This document shows, in pieces, positions 1-8,482 of a stretch of 64,000 nt of DNA (position 1 is its first letter; every line of letters starts with the position of its first letter). Position numbers and translations under genes: made by a program. The DNA comes from Peribacillus sp044761665. GTDB lineage: Bacteria; Bacillota; Bacilli; Bacillales; DSM-1321. The notes below the pieces were generated by a model that saw nothing but the letters and a program-made list of their open reading frames with translations, was not told where the DNA came from and made no database searches. Where the stretch lies: positions 1 through 64,000 of the forward strand of contig NZ_JBIWCW010000011.1 in assembly GCF_044761665.1 (NCBI RefSeq), read 5' to 3'.

Positions 1-93
1 CACGGCAAGTACCTTGCGCTTCCTTAGTGGTTGGTCGATGTGTACCCCCACAGTGGACTTTCACCACCTAGATAGTTGCCATGCCTGGCACAC
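1..93 (-). mobile_element. Group II intron (class C), 5' end only
   Basis: On the minus strand the sequence from position 93 downward begins GTGTGCCAGGCATGG, which fits the GUGYG 5' end of bacterial group II introns and closely resembles the start of the Oceanobacillus iheyensis class C intron as I remember it. It is followed by a GGTGGTGAAAGTCC segment like intron domain I. It begins a few bases after an intrinsic terminator, the known insertion preference of class C introns. The rest, including any reverse-transcriptase ORF, lies outside the left edge. This is recognition from memory plus context; no alignment was run. Confidence 0.8.
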
Positions 94-101
94 AATTGAA
101 A

Positions 102-124
102 AGGAGGCTCGCACGGAGCCTCCT
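102..124 (-). terminator. Intrinsic terminator of the RDD gene, intron target
   Basis: Nine-base-pair stem AGGAGGCTC/GAGCCTCCT with a 5-base loop, followed on the minus strand by TTTTC. It terminates the RDD gene and is the hairpin behind which the group II intron sits. Confidence 0.85.
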
Positions 125-135
125 CACCATGATTT

Positions 136-642
136 TTATTTATATTTAATGACCAGCGTTCCTGCCACCATATCGTGAAGAGCTTGTTTTCTTTCCGTAA
201 ATCCGGCCATGATATAGCCAATATAAAAGATAATCCCTGAAAGGATTGTAGCAAAGTATCGTCCTGAAGCCTTTCCGAAACCAATTCGCTTCCCATTCAA
301 ATCTACCACTTTAATGTTCAGCAGTTTCTTCCCGATAGTCCCCTGCCATTTTGAAGAGTGTAATAGCGTATAATAAAAAAAGCTAATAAGTACAGATAAA
401 AACACCGTTATTAAAGTACCGCCCATGAATGCAAATATTTCCCCGCCACCCCCATAAGTGGGGTCATACATGTCTTCCTGTACGCTTGACATGCTGCCGA
501 TCCAGAATAGGTTCACGATTGTCATTAAGATTCCTGAGGGGATGCCGATTATAATCCCATCAATAATATTGGCACCAAACCGAATCCAAAAACCTGCATA
601 CTCTTTTTTTTCTTCTGGATAACTCTCTAATTTCTTTTCCAT
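136..642 (-). CDS. RDD family membrane protein
   Basis: A 168-residue integral membrane protein. The N-terminal YAGFWIRFGANIIDG segment (about 15-29) carries the Arg and Asp typical of the RDD family, followed by a glycine-rich loop (GGGG near 64) and further hydrophobic segments; the IGKKLLNIKVVD stretch is also typical. RDD proteins are of mixed or unknown function, some linked to ion transport. The start is supported by AGAGGTGG upstream. It is a single-gene unit closed by the terminator into which the intron inserted. Family assignment is firm, function unknown. Confidence 0.85.
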   Translation of the reverse strand: MEKKLESYPEEKKEYAGFWIRFGANIIDGIIIGIPSGILMTIVNLFWIGSMSSVQEDMYDPTYGGGGEIFAFMGGTLITVFLSVLISFFYYTLLHSSKWQGTIGKKLLNIKVVDLNGKRIGFGKASGRYFATILSGIIFYIGYIMAGFTERKQALHDMVAGTLVIKYK

Positions 643-744
643 TATACCACCTCTTTTTCATATATATGGAAATTATAATAACTTCTTTATTATAACAAAG
701 ACACTTATCATATTTCCATCCATACGCTACGCTTCCAAATCAAT

Positions 745-1719
745 TCATCTCTTTCGAGGCTTTTTACCTATTTTCAGCCAACCCTTTTTGACGAAGTATC
801 CAAACATCATGAAGGCAATGCCACCCATCATACCAAGTATCACAAAGTACCCATAATGCCAATTCAATTCAGGCATGTACTTAAAGTTCATGCCATAAAC
901 CCCCACAATGAATGTAAGTGGCATGAAAATGGTCGTAATGACAGTTAACGTCATCATGGTAGAGTTCATATTATTCGAATTGACCGACAAGTAGCTGTCA
1001 CGAATGTCGGAAGAGAAATCCCGATAGGATTCAAGCATCTCCGTTAGTTTAAGAAGATGATCATATACATCATGGAAATAAAGGTGCTGATCCTTTAAAT
1101 AATTCAGTCGGTCAGAGGAAATCATCCTATAAAGTAAGTCACGCATCGGGAGGATTATACGACGGATTCTTGACAAATCCGTCCTCAAATCAAATAACTG
1201 ATCCATCAATTCCGAAATCGTGTCATCTTGTGTGTTATCCTCGATACTGTTTAACTCACTTTCTATTTTGTAAACAGGAGGAAAGAATTCATCCACGATT
1301 CGATCTATCAGTCTATGCATGAGGAAAAAGGGACCTTGTTTCAGTGATTCCAGTTCGGGGATTTCATTCCAAACCTTTTCTAATTCCTCCAGCTCATCCT
1401 TATGAAACGTAACTAACCATTTTTTCCCGAGAAAGAGTCCCAATTCTTCAGCCTTGAAGACTTTCTGCCGGATTGCATGTATCACAAGGAACTGATAACC
1501 TTCATAAAAATCCATTTTGGGACGCTGAATATAATCATCCAGGCAATCTTCAATCGCTAAATGGTGAAAATGAAAATGGCTCGATAGCAGCTGTACTTCC
1601 TCCATCGTAGGTTTTGAAAAGTCCACCCAGAACCATTCAATATGATCTTCATTCAGTTTTTCGATTGCTACATCAAAAATGGCCTCATTTTCTTTTGTTA
1701 TGGCACAAGTTCTAATCAT
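745..1719 (-). CDS. CorA-like Mg2+/divalent cation transporter
   Basis: About 324 residues: a long acidic cytoplasmic N-terminal domain, then two C-terminal membrane helices with the CorA signature GMN (YGMNF, about residues 276-278) between them and a basic tail (KKPRKR). Known CorA proteins are pentameric Mg2+ (Co2+, Ni2+) channels of the cytoplasmic membrane. Two in-frame ATGs lie 9 bases apart; the second (1719) has AAGGA at 9-base spacing, so it is preferred over 1728. No strong terminator is visible after the stop. Whether it carries Mg2+ or another ion cannot be read from sequence. Confidence 0.9.
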   Translation of the reverse strand: MIRTCAITKENEAIFDVAIEKLNEDHIEWFWVDFSKPTMEEVQLLSSHFHFHHLAIEDCLDDYIQRPKMDFYEGYQFLVIHAIRQKVFKAEELGLFLGKKWLVTFHKDELEELEKVWNEIPELESLKQGPFFLMHRLIDRIVDEFFPPVYKIESELNSIEDNTQDDTISELMDQLFDLRTDLSRIRRIILPMRDLLYRMISSDRLNYLKDQHLYFHDVYDHLLKLTEMLESYRDFSSDIRDSYLSVNSNNMNSTMMTLTVITTIFMPLTFIVGVYGMNFKYMPELNWHYGYFVILGMMGGIAFMMFGYFVKKGWLKIGKKPRKR

Positions 1720-1874
1720 TCTTATCATTCCTTAAATTCTATTGGTCTTTAATACATTAATCTTATAAAGTTATTTTTTCCTCTTCCCTTACAAAATGAT
1801 AAAATAGAGTGGATTCGTCAAACCCCAATTCAATATACAACTAATAATGAAAAGTACAAGGAGGATCTTCTCAA

Positions 1875-3017
1875 ATGGAACATTTAGTAAACCCGCTTGT
1901 AAAAGAGGTGCAAATATCGGGCATTCGAAAATTTTATAATCTAGTCGCCGATATAGAGGGGACCATTTCCTTAACGATAGGCCAGCCTGACTTCCCAACA
2001 CCCCAGCATATTAAAGAAGCGGCAAAAAAGGCAATCGATGAAGATTATACAGTCTATACCCATAATGCCGGTTATTTGGAATTAAGAGAAGCCGCTAGTG
2101 AATATGTAAAAGAAAAATATCGACTTTCATACGATCCAGTCAATGAAGTCATCGTAACTTCAGGAGCAAGTGAAGGAATCGATATTACATTCCGGACGAT
2201 CCTTACACCTGGAGATGAAGTGATTCTCCCAGGACCTGTCTATCCAGGCTACGAACCGATCATAAAAATGAGCGGGGCCGAGCCAGTTTATGCAGACACG
2301 ACTAAGAACGGTTTTCGTTTGACGGCTGATATCCTTAAAGAATACATAACTGAAAAAACCCGTTGCATCGTTTTGCCTTACCCTTCGAATCCTACCGGAG
2401 TCACGTTGACTTCAGAAGAGCTACAGGACATCGCAGAGCTCGTGCGGGGCAAAGACATTTTCATTTTGGCCGATGAAATATATAGCGAGTTGGTTTTCGA
2501 CCAAAATCATGTATCGATTGCTACTTATTTAAGAGAACAAACCATCGTGCTCAACGGTTTATCCAAATCTCATTCGATGACTGGTTGGAGAATCGGTCTG
2601 TTATTTGCTCCTGAATCCATCTCGAAACATCTGTTGAAGGTCCATCAATATAATGTTACTTGCGCAAGTTCCATTTCGCAACGAGCTGCTTTAGCTGCAT
2701 TAACGGTTGGGAAAGACGACAGCATATCCATGAAAACGGAATATGCAAGAAGAAGAGACTATGTTTACGGCCGATTGCAGGCAATGAAGTTGGATGTGGT
2801 CAAACCGGATGGTGCCTTTTACTTTTTCGTAAAATTGCCTGCAGGCTACCCATCCTCCTTGGAGTTCTGCCTGGAACTAGTTAAACAGAAAAAGGTTGCT
2901 GTGGTTCCTGGCGATGCCTTTTCTCCATTAGGCGAAGGCTTCTTCCGTATTTCCTATGCCTATTCTATGGATACACTTGAGGAAGGGTTGAATCGCATGG
3001 AAGCCTTTTTGAAATAA
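1875..3017 (+). CDS. patA: PatA-type aminotransferase (class I/II, PLP)
   Basis: A 380-residue fold-type I aminotransferase: PLP lysine at about 231 in GLSKSHSMTGWR, PSNPTG at 170-175, Asp200 and Tyr203 of the ADEIYSEL segment. The sequence follows B. subtilis PatA (N-acetyl-L,L-diaminopimelate aminotransferase of the acetylase lysine/DAP pathway) over its length from memory, including the MEHL..P start and EISGIRKF-like segment. PatA transfers the amino group from glutamate to make N-acetyl-LL-DAP. Strong ribosome site AAGGAGGAT. It is the only rightward gene in the first 9 kb. Related aspartate-type aminotransferases cannot be excluded from sequence alone. Confidence 0.85.
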   Translation: MEHLVNPLVKEVQISGIRKFYNLVADIEGTISLTIGQPDFPTPQHIKEAAKKAIDEDYTVYTHNAGYLELREAASEYVKEKYRLSYDPVNEVIVTSGASEGIDITFRTILTPGDEVILPGPVYPGYEPIIKMSGAEPVYADTTKNGFRLTADILKEYITEKTRCIVLPYPSNPTGVTLTSEELQDIAELVRGKDIFILADEIYSELVFDQNHVSIATYLREQTIVLNGLSKSHSMTGWRIGLLFAPESISKHLLKVHQYNVTCASSISQRAALAALTVGKDDSISMKTEYARRRDYVYGRLQAMKLDVVKPDGAFYFFVKLPAGYPSSLEFCLELVKQKKVAVVPGDAFSPLGEGFFRISYAYSMDTLEEGLNRMEAFLK

Positions 3018-3034
3018 CGAATGAAGAGTATAGA

Positions 3035-3072
3035 AAAATGGCCATCAACAGTTGATCCGTTGAGGCCATTTT
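3035..3072. terminator. Convergent terminator patA / 3088 gene
   Basis: Stem AAAATGGCC/GGCCATTTT with a 20-base inner region that can itself fold. The A-rich and T-rich outer arms make it work on either strand between the two converging genes. Confidence 0.75.
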
Positions 3073-3087
3073 CATCATGAAAAAATG

Positions 3088-3453
3088 TTAATATAATCTC
3101 CGTAAAAAACGCACCTCGCGATAGCCTTCTTCCTTATTTGTTGTCGTAAGGCTCACTTCCACTATAGATCCCAATAAGTCCGTCATCACTTCTTCAAATT
3201 CCTTGGCGGTTCGCGGTTTTGAATGACCTAAATTTTTCAGCTCTCGCATCAATATCTGAAACCCGGCATCGGTCTCGATATGGCTGAATTTCACCGGTAA
3301 GATCAATGGACTTTCATTCATTAATTTCAATTCCCAACGGATGGGCTTTGTTTGGTGAATCGTTTTTTCCCTTTTATACCCTTCGATTCGGACAATGTAT
3401 ATGCCATCTTCTAATTCTTGAAACTTCATATGAATATCATCAAAGTCACCCAT
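3088..3453 (-). CDS. Conserved hypothetical protein
   Basis: A 121-residue soluble protein of mixed charge with no membrane segment or signal. I do not recognise it with certainty. Its order (beta-rich N-terminus, an 'LMRELKNLGHSKPRTAKEF' segment, then a basic strand ending VRFLRRLY) is loosely reminiscent of DUF669-type OB-fold proteins, which is only a suggestion. The longest frame opens at a GTG (3462) that overlaps the ribosome site; ATG 3453 lies 8 bases after AAGGAG and is preferred. It sits alone, converging on patA. Confidence 0.6.
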   Translation of the reverse strand: MGDFDDIHMKFQELEDGIYIVRIEGYKREKTIHQTKPIRWELKLMNESPLILPVKFSHIETDAGFQILMRELKNLGHSKPRTAKEFEEVMTDLLGSIVEVSLTTTNKEEGYREVRFLRRLY

Positions 3454-3518
3454 ACGTCTCACTCCTTTTTGAAAGACTGTCGCTTACAGCTTATTCAAAA
3501 AAAGAGTGGTTAGCACTT

Positions 3519-4394
3519 TTAATTATAGTGTTTATATAATGCCTGGGTGCCACTGTTTTCCTCACCGGCCTCTGCCAGCCCATCATATAATGATTTGCTC
3601 AATGTTAATCCAGGAGCATCCAATCCCATTTTTTCCACTTCATCAAGGGCAATTTTCATATCTTTAATGAAATGCTTGATATAAAATCCTGGTTCAAAAT
3701 CTCCCTTGACCATTCGTGGAACAAGATTGGATAGTGACCAGCTGCCCGCGGAACCCGATGAAATGCTTTGGAGCACCTTATCTGGGTCAAGCCCTGCCCT
3801 TTTGGCGTATGAGATTGCTTCCGTAACCCCTATCATGTTGGAGGCAATGGCGATTTGATTACACATTTTCGTATGCTGACCAGATCCAGCGGGTCCTTGA
3901 TGAACAATATTGTTTCCCATACATTCTAGAATCGGGAGTATCTTTTCAAACGACTCAGGGTCCCCACCAACCATGATGGTAAGCTTTGCATCTCGGGCTC
4001 CAATATCCCCTCCAGAAACGGGGGCATCAAGAGCTTCCATTCCTTTTCTCTTTGCTTCCTTGGCTATCTTCACGGCAAGGGAAGGTGTGGAGGTAGTCAT
4101 ATCTATAAAAAGGGCCCCTTCTTTCGCATGTTCGATAAGCCCCTGTTCACCCAGGTATATCTCCTCGACATCGCTCGGATACCCGACCATGGAAATGATC
4201 ACGTTCGTTTGCTGTCCAATCTCCCTAGCCGTTGCTGCCCATTTTGCCCCCTTATCGATTAACTTGCCTGCCTTTTCCTTAGTCCTTGTATGGACAAACA
4301 CTTCGTAACCCGCTTTTAATAGATTGCCAGCCATGCTATTCCCCATAACTCCTGTGCCAATAAATCCGATGACCGTGTCTTCTTTTCTCGTCAT
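3519..4394 (-). CDS. ykwC: YkwC-like 3-hydroxyisobutyrate dehydrogenase family oxidoreductase
   Basis: About 291 residues of the beta-hydroxyacid dehydrogenase family: N-terminal NAD(P) fold (GFIGTGVMG), substrate-binding DAPVSGGDIGA segment, catalytic-lysine region GAGQHTK-like (GSGQHTKMCNQ), and the helical C-domain. Family members oxidise 3-hydroxyacids such as 3-hydroxyisobutyrate or tartronate semialdehyde; the substrate of YkwC is not established. GAGGGG precedes ATG 4394 by 7 bases, so the upstream TTG (4415) and ATG (4400) were rejected. It follows the SDR gene by about 30 bases and probably shares its transcript. The neighbourhood with patA and ptsI matches the B. subtilis map. Confidence 0.85.
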   Translation of the reverse strand: MTRKEDTVIGFIGTGVMGNSMAGNLLKAGYEVFVHTRTKEKAGKLIDKGAKWAATAREIGQQTNVIISMVGYPSDVEEIYLGEQGLIEHAKEGALFIDMTTSTPSLAVKIAKEAKRKGMEALDAPVSGGDIGARDAKLTIMVGGDPESFEKILPILECMGNNIVHQGPAGSGQHTKMCNQIAIASNMIGVTEAISYAKRAGLDPDKVLQSISSGSAGSWSLSNLVPRMVKGDFEPGFYIKHFIKDMKIALDEVEKMGLDAPGLTLSKSLYDGLAEAGEENSGTQALYKHYN

Positions 4395-4427
4395 GTTCAT
4401 TCCCCTCTCGATCAACTTTTGTTAAAT

Positions 4428-5213
4428 TTAGATGGACTTAACCATTCCGCCATCCACCAAATAAGATTGTCCGGTTAAATATGTATTCGCACCAGATACG
4501 AGGAAAGTGACGAACTTCGCAAATTCCTCTGGTTCACCATAGCGTCCAAGCGGAATGTTACTTAGAGATTGTCCGGTTACTTTCTCTACAGTGACCCCTT
4601 GTTTCTCAGCATTGAATCTATCCAAATGTTGGATGCGGTCTGTTGCGATCCGTCCAGGTCCAACCGTATTGATTAATATCTTGTCCGGCGCAAGTTCTGA
4701 AGCCAAGGTTTTCGCCAACCCGACGATAGCAGTCCGGAATGTATTCGATAATAATAGGCCTGGGATCGGCTCTTTAATGGACGACGAAGCAATATTAACG
4801 ATCTTACCACCATGTTGTTTTAAATGTGGCAGGCTTTCCCGAATGGTCCGGATGAAGCTTAATAAATTCAATTCAAACGAATGTTGCCAGTCTTCATCAT
4901 TGAAGTCTGCAAATGTCCCTCCTGGGGGGCCCCCGGCATTATTGATAAGGATATCGATTCCACCAAATTCCGTAGCCATTCTCGCCACTAATGACTTAAT
5001 ATCATCAGGTTTTGTGATATCAGTAACTTTGTAGGATATTTTCCCCTTACCCAGTTTCGATAATTCCTTTTGCACCGCTGCAAGTTTTTCTTCATTCCTT
5101 GCTGCAAGCATGACGTTGGCACCTTCTTTAACAAGCTCTTCAGCAATTGCCCTTCCCAGTCCTTGGCTTGAGGCTAAAACCAACGCATTTTTCTTCTGTA
5201 AATATAAATCCAT
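4428..5213 (-). CDS. SDR-family oxidoreductase with altered active site
   Basis: A 261-residue Rossmann protein of the short-chain dehydrogenase/reductase family: cofactor loop ASSQGLGRA (14-22), NNAGG (91-95) and Ser144. The usual YxxxK catalytic pair falls in LLLSNTFRTAIVG, where alignment by eye puts Ser156 and Arg160 in place of Tyr and Lys. This points to a divergent subgroup or an enzyme with another chemistry. AAGGGGGAT ribosome site; first gene of a two-gene unit with ykwC. B. subtilis has an SDR, YkvO, in its corresponding region, but orthology is unproven. Confidence 0.85.
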   Translation of the reverse strand: MDLYLQKKNALVLASSQGLGRAIAEELVKEGANVMLAARNEEKLAAVQKELSKLGKGKISYKVTDITKPDDIKSLVARMATEFGGIDILINNAGGPPGGTFADFNDEDWQHSFELNLLSFIRTIRESLPHLKQHGGKIVNIASSSIKEPIPGLLLSNTFRTAIVGLAKTLASELAPDKILINTVGPGRIATDRIQHLDRFNAEKQGVTVEKVTGQSLSNIPLGRYGEPEEFAKFVTFLVSGANTYLTGQSYLVDGGMVKSI

Positions 5214-5309
5214 CTTACATCCCCCTTATGCTTAGATTAAAACCCACTTTTATTATATCTTTATATGTATAAAGCGAAAAATCTGAATTGTCAATATTTA
5301 TCTCTTCTA

Positions 5310-5341
5310 AAAAAAATCGCCGACTGGGAAATCCAGCCGGC
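5310..5341 (-). terminator. Minus-strand intrinsic terminator
   Basis: Stem GCCGGCTGG/CCAGTCGGC (one mismatch) around a 5-base loop, followed on the minus strand by GA and eight T. It lies beyond ptsI and before the SDR gene, so it most likely ends ptsHI transcripts. Confidence 0.75.
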
Positions 5342-5465
5342 TTTAAAAGGGGGAAATGAGAATGTCAGTTGCCTATAATCGAGCTAAACAACTGTGCTTG
5401 TTCTTTATTTACCCATGTATATTTTCGTTAAACTTCTTTTTTAAAAAAATCCTTATAAACTTTCA

Positions 5466-5493
5466 CGGCGTTCCATCATTGGATGGAACGCCG
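5466..5493 (-). terminator. Stable stem-loop after ptsI
   Basis: Perfect 12-bp stem CGGCGTTCCATC/GATGGAACGCCG with a 4-base loop, 10 bases after the ptsI stop. No immediate T-tract, so it may be a weak terminator or a 3'-end protector used together with the T-tailed hairpin at 5310. Confidence 0.55.
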
Positions 5494-5503
5494 ACTTTTG
5501 TCT

Positions 5504-7222
5504 CTACTTCTTCACTTTCTCAAGTACAGCTGCCTTCACCTGGTCATTTGTATCCATTGTCAAGACATCTTGCGATAGTTTTTTCATTTCTTCATGTGAA
5601 AGTTTCCTGATTAGGGATCGAGCTTTTAGTATTGAGGTGGCACTCATGGAGAATTCATCGAGGCCCATCCCAATTAAAATTGGGACCGCCACTTCATCTC
5701 CAGCCATCTCGCCACACATGCCTGCCCATTTTCCTTCTTTATGGGCAGCATCAATAACCATCTTAACGAGTCGTAAAATCGCCGGATTATATGGTTGATA
5801 TAAATACGAGACTCTCTCATTCATCCGGTCAGCTGCCATTGTATATTGAATCAAATCATTCGTTCCGATGCTGAAGAAATCTACTTCCTTCGCAAAAACA
5901 TCTGCCATTACCGCAGTGGAAGGAATCTCAACCATGATGCCGATTTCAATCTTTTCTGCCACCGGGATATCATTTCCAAGTAATTCCTGACGCACTTCTT
6001 CTAACACAGCTTTGGCTTCGCGGAATTCCGTTAATGTGGCAATCATAGGGAACATGATTTTCAAGTTTCCGTATATGCTTGCCCGTAGCAACGCCCGTAA
6101 CTGTGTACGGAAAATTTCTTGCTCGTTTAAGCATAAACGGATTGCACGATAACCAAGGAATGGGTTCATTTCCTTAGGAAGCTGCAAATAAGGTAACTCT
6201 TTGTCCCCGCCTATATCAAGTGTCCTGACGACAACTGACTTTCCAGCCATCCCTTCTAGGACAGCCTTGTAGGCTTCGAACTGCTCTTCCTCACTAGGCA
6301 TTTCATTTCTTCCCATGTAGAGGAATTCTGTTCGGTACAAACCGATGCCTTCACCACCATTTTTGTGAACTCCCTGTAAATCCTTAGGTGTCCCAATATT
6401 GGCCGCAAGCTCTACTTGATGTCCATCTTTCGTAACCGTTTCTTCATGAACAAGTTTTGCCCACTCAGCCTTTTGCAAGGCATAGTTCTTCTGAATTTCT
6501 TCGTATCGCTTCAAAAGTTCAGCGGTAGGGTTGATATGCACCTCACCATTCAGACCATCAATAATGATCATGTCCCCATTTTCTATGGAAGCAGTCACCG
6601 TTTTAGCTCCTACTACAGCAGGTATCTCCAATGAACGTGCCATAATGGCTGAATGTGAAGTCCTACCACCAATATCGGTCGTAAACCCTTTAACATAAAT
6701 CGGATTCAACTGAGCCGTATCAGAGGGCGTCAAATCTTCTGCAATGATGATCACTTCTTCGGCAATCATACTTGGATTTGGAATATGTATACCCAAAAGA
6801 TGTGATAGCACACGTTTTGTTACATCCCGTATATCGGCAGCTCGTTCCTTCATATATTCATTATCCATTTGTTCAAACATCGAGATGAACATGCCTGCAA
6901 TTTCCTTCAAGGAAGATTCAGCATTCACTTTCTCTGACTGGATTTTGTCCTGGACGGGACTTAACAGTTCCGGGTCGGAAAGCACCAGTAAATGAGCATC
7001 AAATATGGCCGCCTTATCGGGACCTAAATCCTGTTCTGCCTTGTTTCTAATGATTTCTAATTCGACTGTTGATTTTTGAATCGCTTCCTTAAAACGGGAT
7101 ATTTCAGCCTCAACGTCTTCAACGTTTCTGGTTTCGACAGATAATTCCGGCTCGATCAGACGATAGGCTTTAGCGATGGCTATCCCACTTGAAGCTGCAA
7201 TTCCACTTATCAGTGTGGACAT
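5504..7222 (-). CDS. ptsI: PTS enzyme I (phosphoenolpyruvate-protein phosphotransferase)
   Basis: A 572-residue enzyme I. It takes phosphate from PEP onto His190 in GGRTSHSAIMAR and passes it to HPr, feeding all sugar permeases of the phosphotransferase system in the cytoplasm. N-terminal HPr-interacting/phosphohistidine domain (about 1-230), C-terminal PEP-binding barrel with GGDKELPYL, MFPMI and the GMCGEMAGD cysteine segment. Length matches B. subtilis PtsI. Start ATG overlaps the ptsH stop as TAATG, indicating translational coupling. There is no ptsG or glcT visible next to it, unlike in B. subtilis. Confidence 0.97.
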   Translation of the reverse strand: MSTLISGIAASSGIAIAKAYRLIEPELSVETRNVEDVEAEISRFKEAIQKSTVELEIIRNKAEQDLGPDKAAIFDAHLLVLSDPELLSPVQDKIQSEKVNAESSLKEIAGMFISMFEQMDNEYMKERAADIRDVTKRVLSHLLGIHIPNPSMIAEEVIIIAEDLTPSDTAQLNPIYVKGFTTDIGGRTSHSAIMARSLEIPAVVGAKTVTASIENGDMIIIDGLNGEVHINPTAELLKRYEEIQKNYALQKAEWAKLVHEETVTKDGHQVELAANIGTPKDLQGVHKNGGEGIGLYRTEFLYMGRNEMPSEEEQFEAYKAVLEGMAGKSVVVRTLDIGGDKELPYLQLPKEMNPFLGYRAIRLCLNEQEIFRTQLRALLRASIYGNLKIMFPMIATLTEFREAKAVLEEVRQELLGNDIPVAEKIEIGIMVEIPSTAVMADVFAKEVDFFSIGTNDLIQYTMAADRMNERVSYLYQPYNPAILRLVKMVIDAAHKEGKWAGMCGEMAGDEVAVPILIGMGLDEFSMSATSILKARSLIRKLSHEEMKKLSQDVLTMDTNDQVKAAVLEKVKK

Positions 7223-7488
7223 TACTCTGCTAAACCTTCTCTGCTCAATGTGTCAGATAGTGTTTTAAGAGCGTCGTTTTCATCGCTTCCTTCAGCAGTA
7301 ATCGTGATTTCTGCACCTTTTCCGATACCAAGTGACATAACACCCATAATGGACTTAAGATTCACTTTTTTCTCTTTATATGCAAGGTTAATTTCTGAAT
7401 CAAATTTACCTGCAGCTTGTACAAGCAATGTAGCCGGACGAGCATGAATCCCTGTTTCTGCTGTTACTGTAAATGTTTTTTCTACCAT
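7222..7488 (-). CDS. ptsH: HPr phosphocarrier protein
   Basis: An 88-residue HPr: His15 in GIHARPAT (phosphate relay from enzyme I) and Ser46 in KSIMGVMSLG, the HPr-kinase site that in Bacilli makes P-Ser-HPr, corepressor of CcpA. Length equals B. subtilis HPr when started at ATG 7488, which has AAAGGAG at 10-base spacing; the TTG at 7497 is too close to it. First gene of ptsHI. The leader contains a possible hairpin (AAGAATAGG/CCTATTCTT at 7519-7552) and a Fur-like sequence further upstream. Confidence 0.97.
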   Translation of the reverse strand: MVEKTFTVTAETGIHARPATLLVQAAGKFDSEINLAYKEKKVNLKSIMGVMSLGIGKGAEITITAEGSDENDALKTLSDTLSREGLAE

Positions 7489-7590
7489 ATCAATCAATCT
7501 CCTTTAAGATAAATTAAGAAGAATAGGCTATGTAAGGTTTTCCCCTATTCTTACTAAGAAAGTTACGAAAATCATATGATTTCCTATTCA

Positions 7591-7609
7591 GAATATCATT
7601 ATCATTCTC
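7591..7609 (-). promoter_or_regulatory. Fur-box-like sequence upstream of ptsHI
   Basis: On the minus strand GAGAATGATAATGATATTC matches 15 of 19 positions of the classical Fur consensus (counted by eye). It lies about 100 bases before ptsH and 90 after the end of the iron-exporter-like fetAB genes. Function is inferred only; an AT-rich chance match is possible. Confidence 0.3.
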
Positions 7610-7696
7610 AACAGACAAACCATAACTATCCTGTACTTATGAATCGTACAAAATTAAAGATAAAACTGCAACAATTACTTTACCGGAGTTTTAAGT

Positions 7697-8482
7697 TTAG
7701 ATGGCCAATTGAGCGGTCTTTGTGAAAAATGCCTTAAAGCTCAACATGATAAAAAGAATGACCGTTATTGAAACGCTACCAAGAATCCCAATGAGTATCG
7801 CAATTTGATATTCTATGGCGATGAGAGGACTGATACCCGAAAGAATTTGCCCAGTCATCATACCCGGAAGGAAAATGATACCCATTCCTAACATGTTGTT
7901 CAGGGTCGGTAAAACGGCCGAGTCGAAAGCTGCATCGACATATTTTTTGACTGCCTTTTGCGGAGTCGCACCAAGCATCAATAATGCCTCCACCTTTTCG
8001 CGATTAGTGGTAATTCCGTCATGCAGATTTTTTAAAGCTAACGTAACTCCCGTCATCGCATTCCCGACAATCATCCCGGCAATCGGGATAAAGTAACGTG
8101 GTTCATACCAAGGCGTGAAGTGGATGACGACTAGGTTAAAATAAAACAAAGCCGCCATCGGCCCAGTGAGCATGCTTAAAATCACCATGCGTTTAATTCT
8201 CTTGTTTAGCGTAAATGATATTTGGTTAAAGATATTACGGATGGAAAACCAAGCCATCAAACACAAAAACCCTATCGATAGCAATGGATGAGGATTTTCG
8301 AATATATAGGTCAATACATAGCCAGCAAGAATGAGTTGGATCGTCATCCTTATTGTAGCAAGCAAAATTTGTTTTTCTCGTGATATCCCTCGCCATTTCA
8401 CAATTACTAGTAGTAGTACGACAAATAAATAGGCCGCACATAACCGCCAGAGCTCAATATCTATTATCCCACTACTCTCCAT
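7697..8482 (-). CDS. fetB: FetB-like ABC exporter permease (UPF0014)
   Basis: A 261-residue membrane protein with about seven hydrophobic segments and the conserved loop EALLMLGATPQKAVKKY followed by LNNMLGMGIIFLPGMMTGQ, both typical of the FetB/YbbM family (B. subtilis YjkA). In E. coli FetAB exports iron and protects against peroxide stress. Its start overlaps the ATPase stop (TAATG), so the two proteins are made together as one transporter. Substrate in this organism is inferred. No terminator with a clear T-tract follows. Confidence 0.85.
   Translation of the reverse strand: MESSGIIDIELWRLCAAYLFVVLLLVIVKWRGISREKQILLATIRMTIQLILAGYVLTYIFENPHPLLSIGFLCLMAWFSIRNIFNQISFTLNKRIKRMVILSMLTGPMAALFYFNLVVIHFTPWYEPRYFIPIAGMIVGNAMTGVTLALKNLHDGITTNREKVEALLMLGATPQKAVKKYVDAAFDSAVLPTLNNMLGMGIIFLPGMMTGQILSGISPLIAIEYQIAILIGILGSVSITVILFIMLSFKAFFTKTAQLAI

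Noticed and set aside
24..296. 90-codon minus-strand frame over the intron junction
   Set aside because: It crosses the terminator and runs antisense-shifted through the RDD gene; no ribosome site.
5356..5610. 84-codon plus-strand frame with GGGGGAAATGAGAATG start
   Set aside because: Attractive ribosome site, but it reads through the ptsI stem-loop and into the antisense of ptsI; composition is not protein-like.
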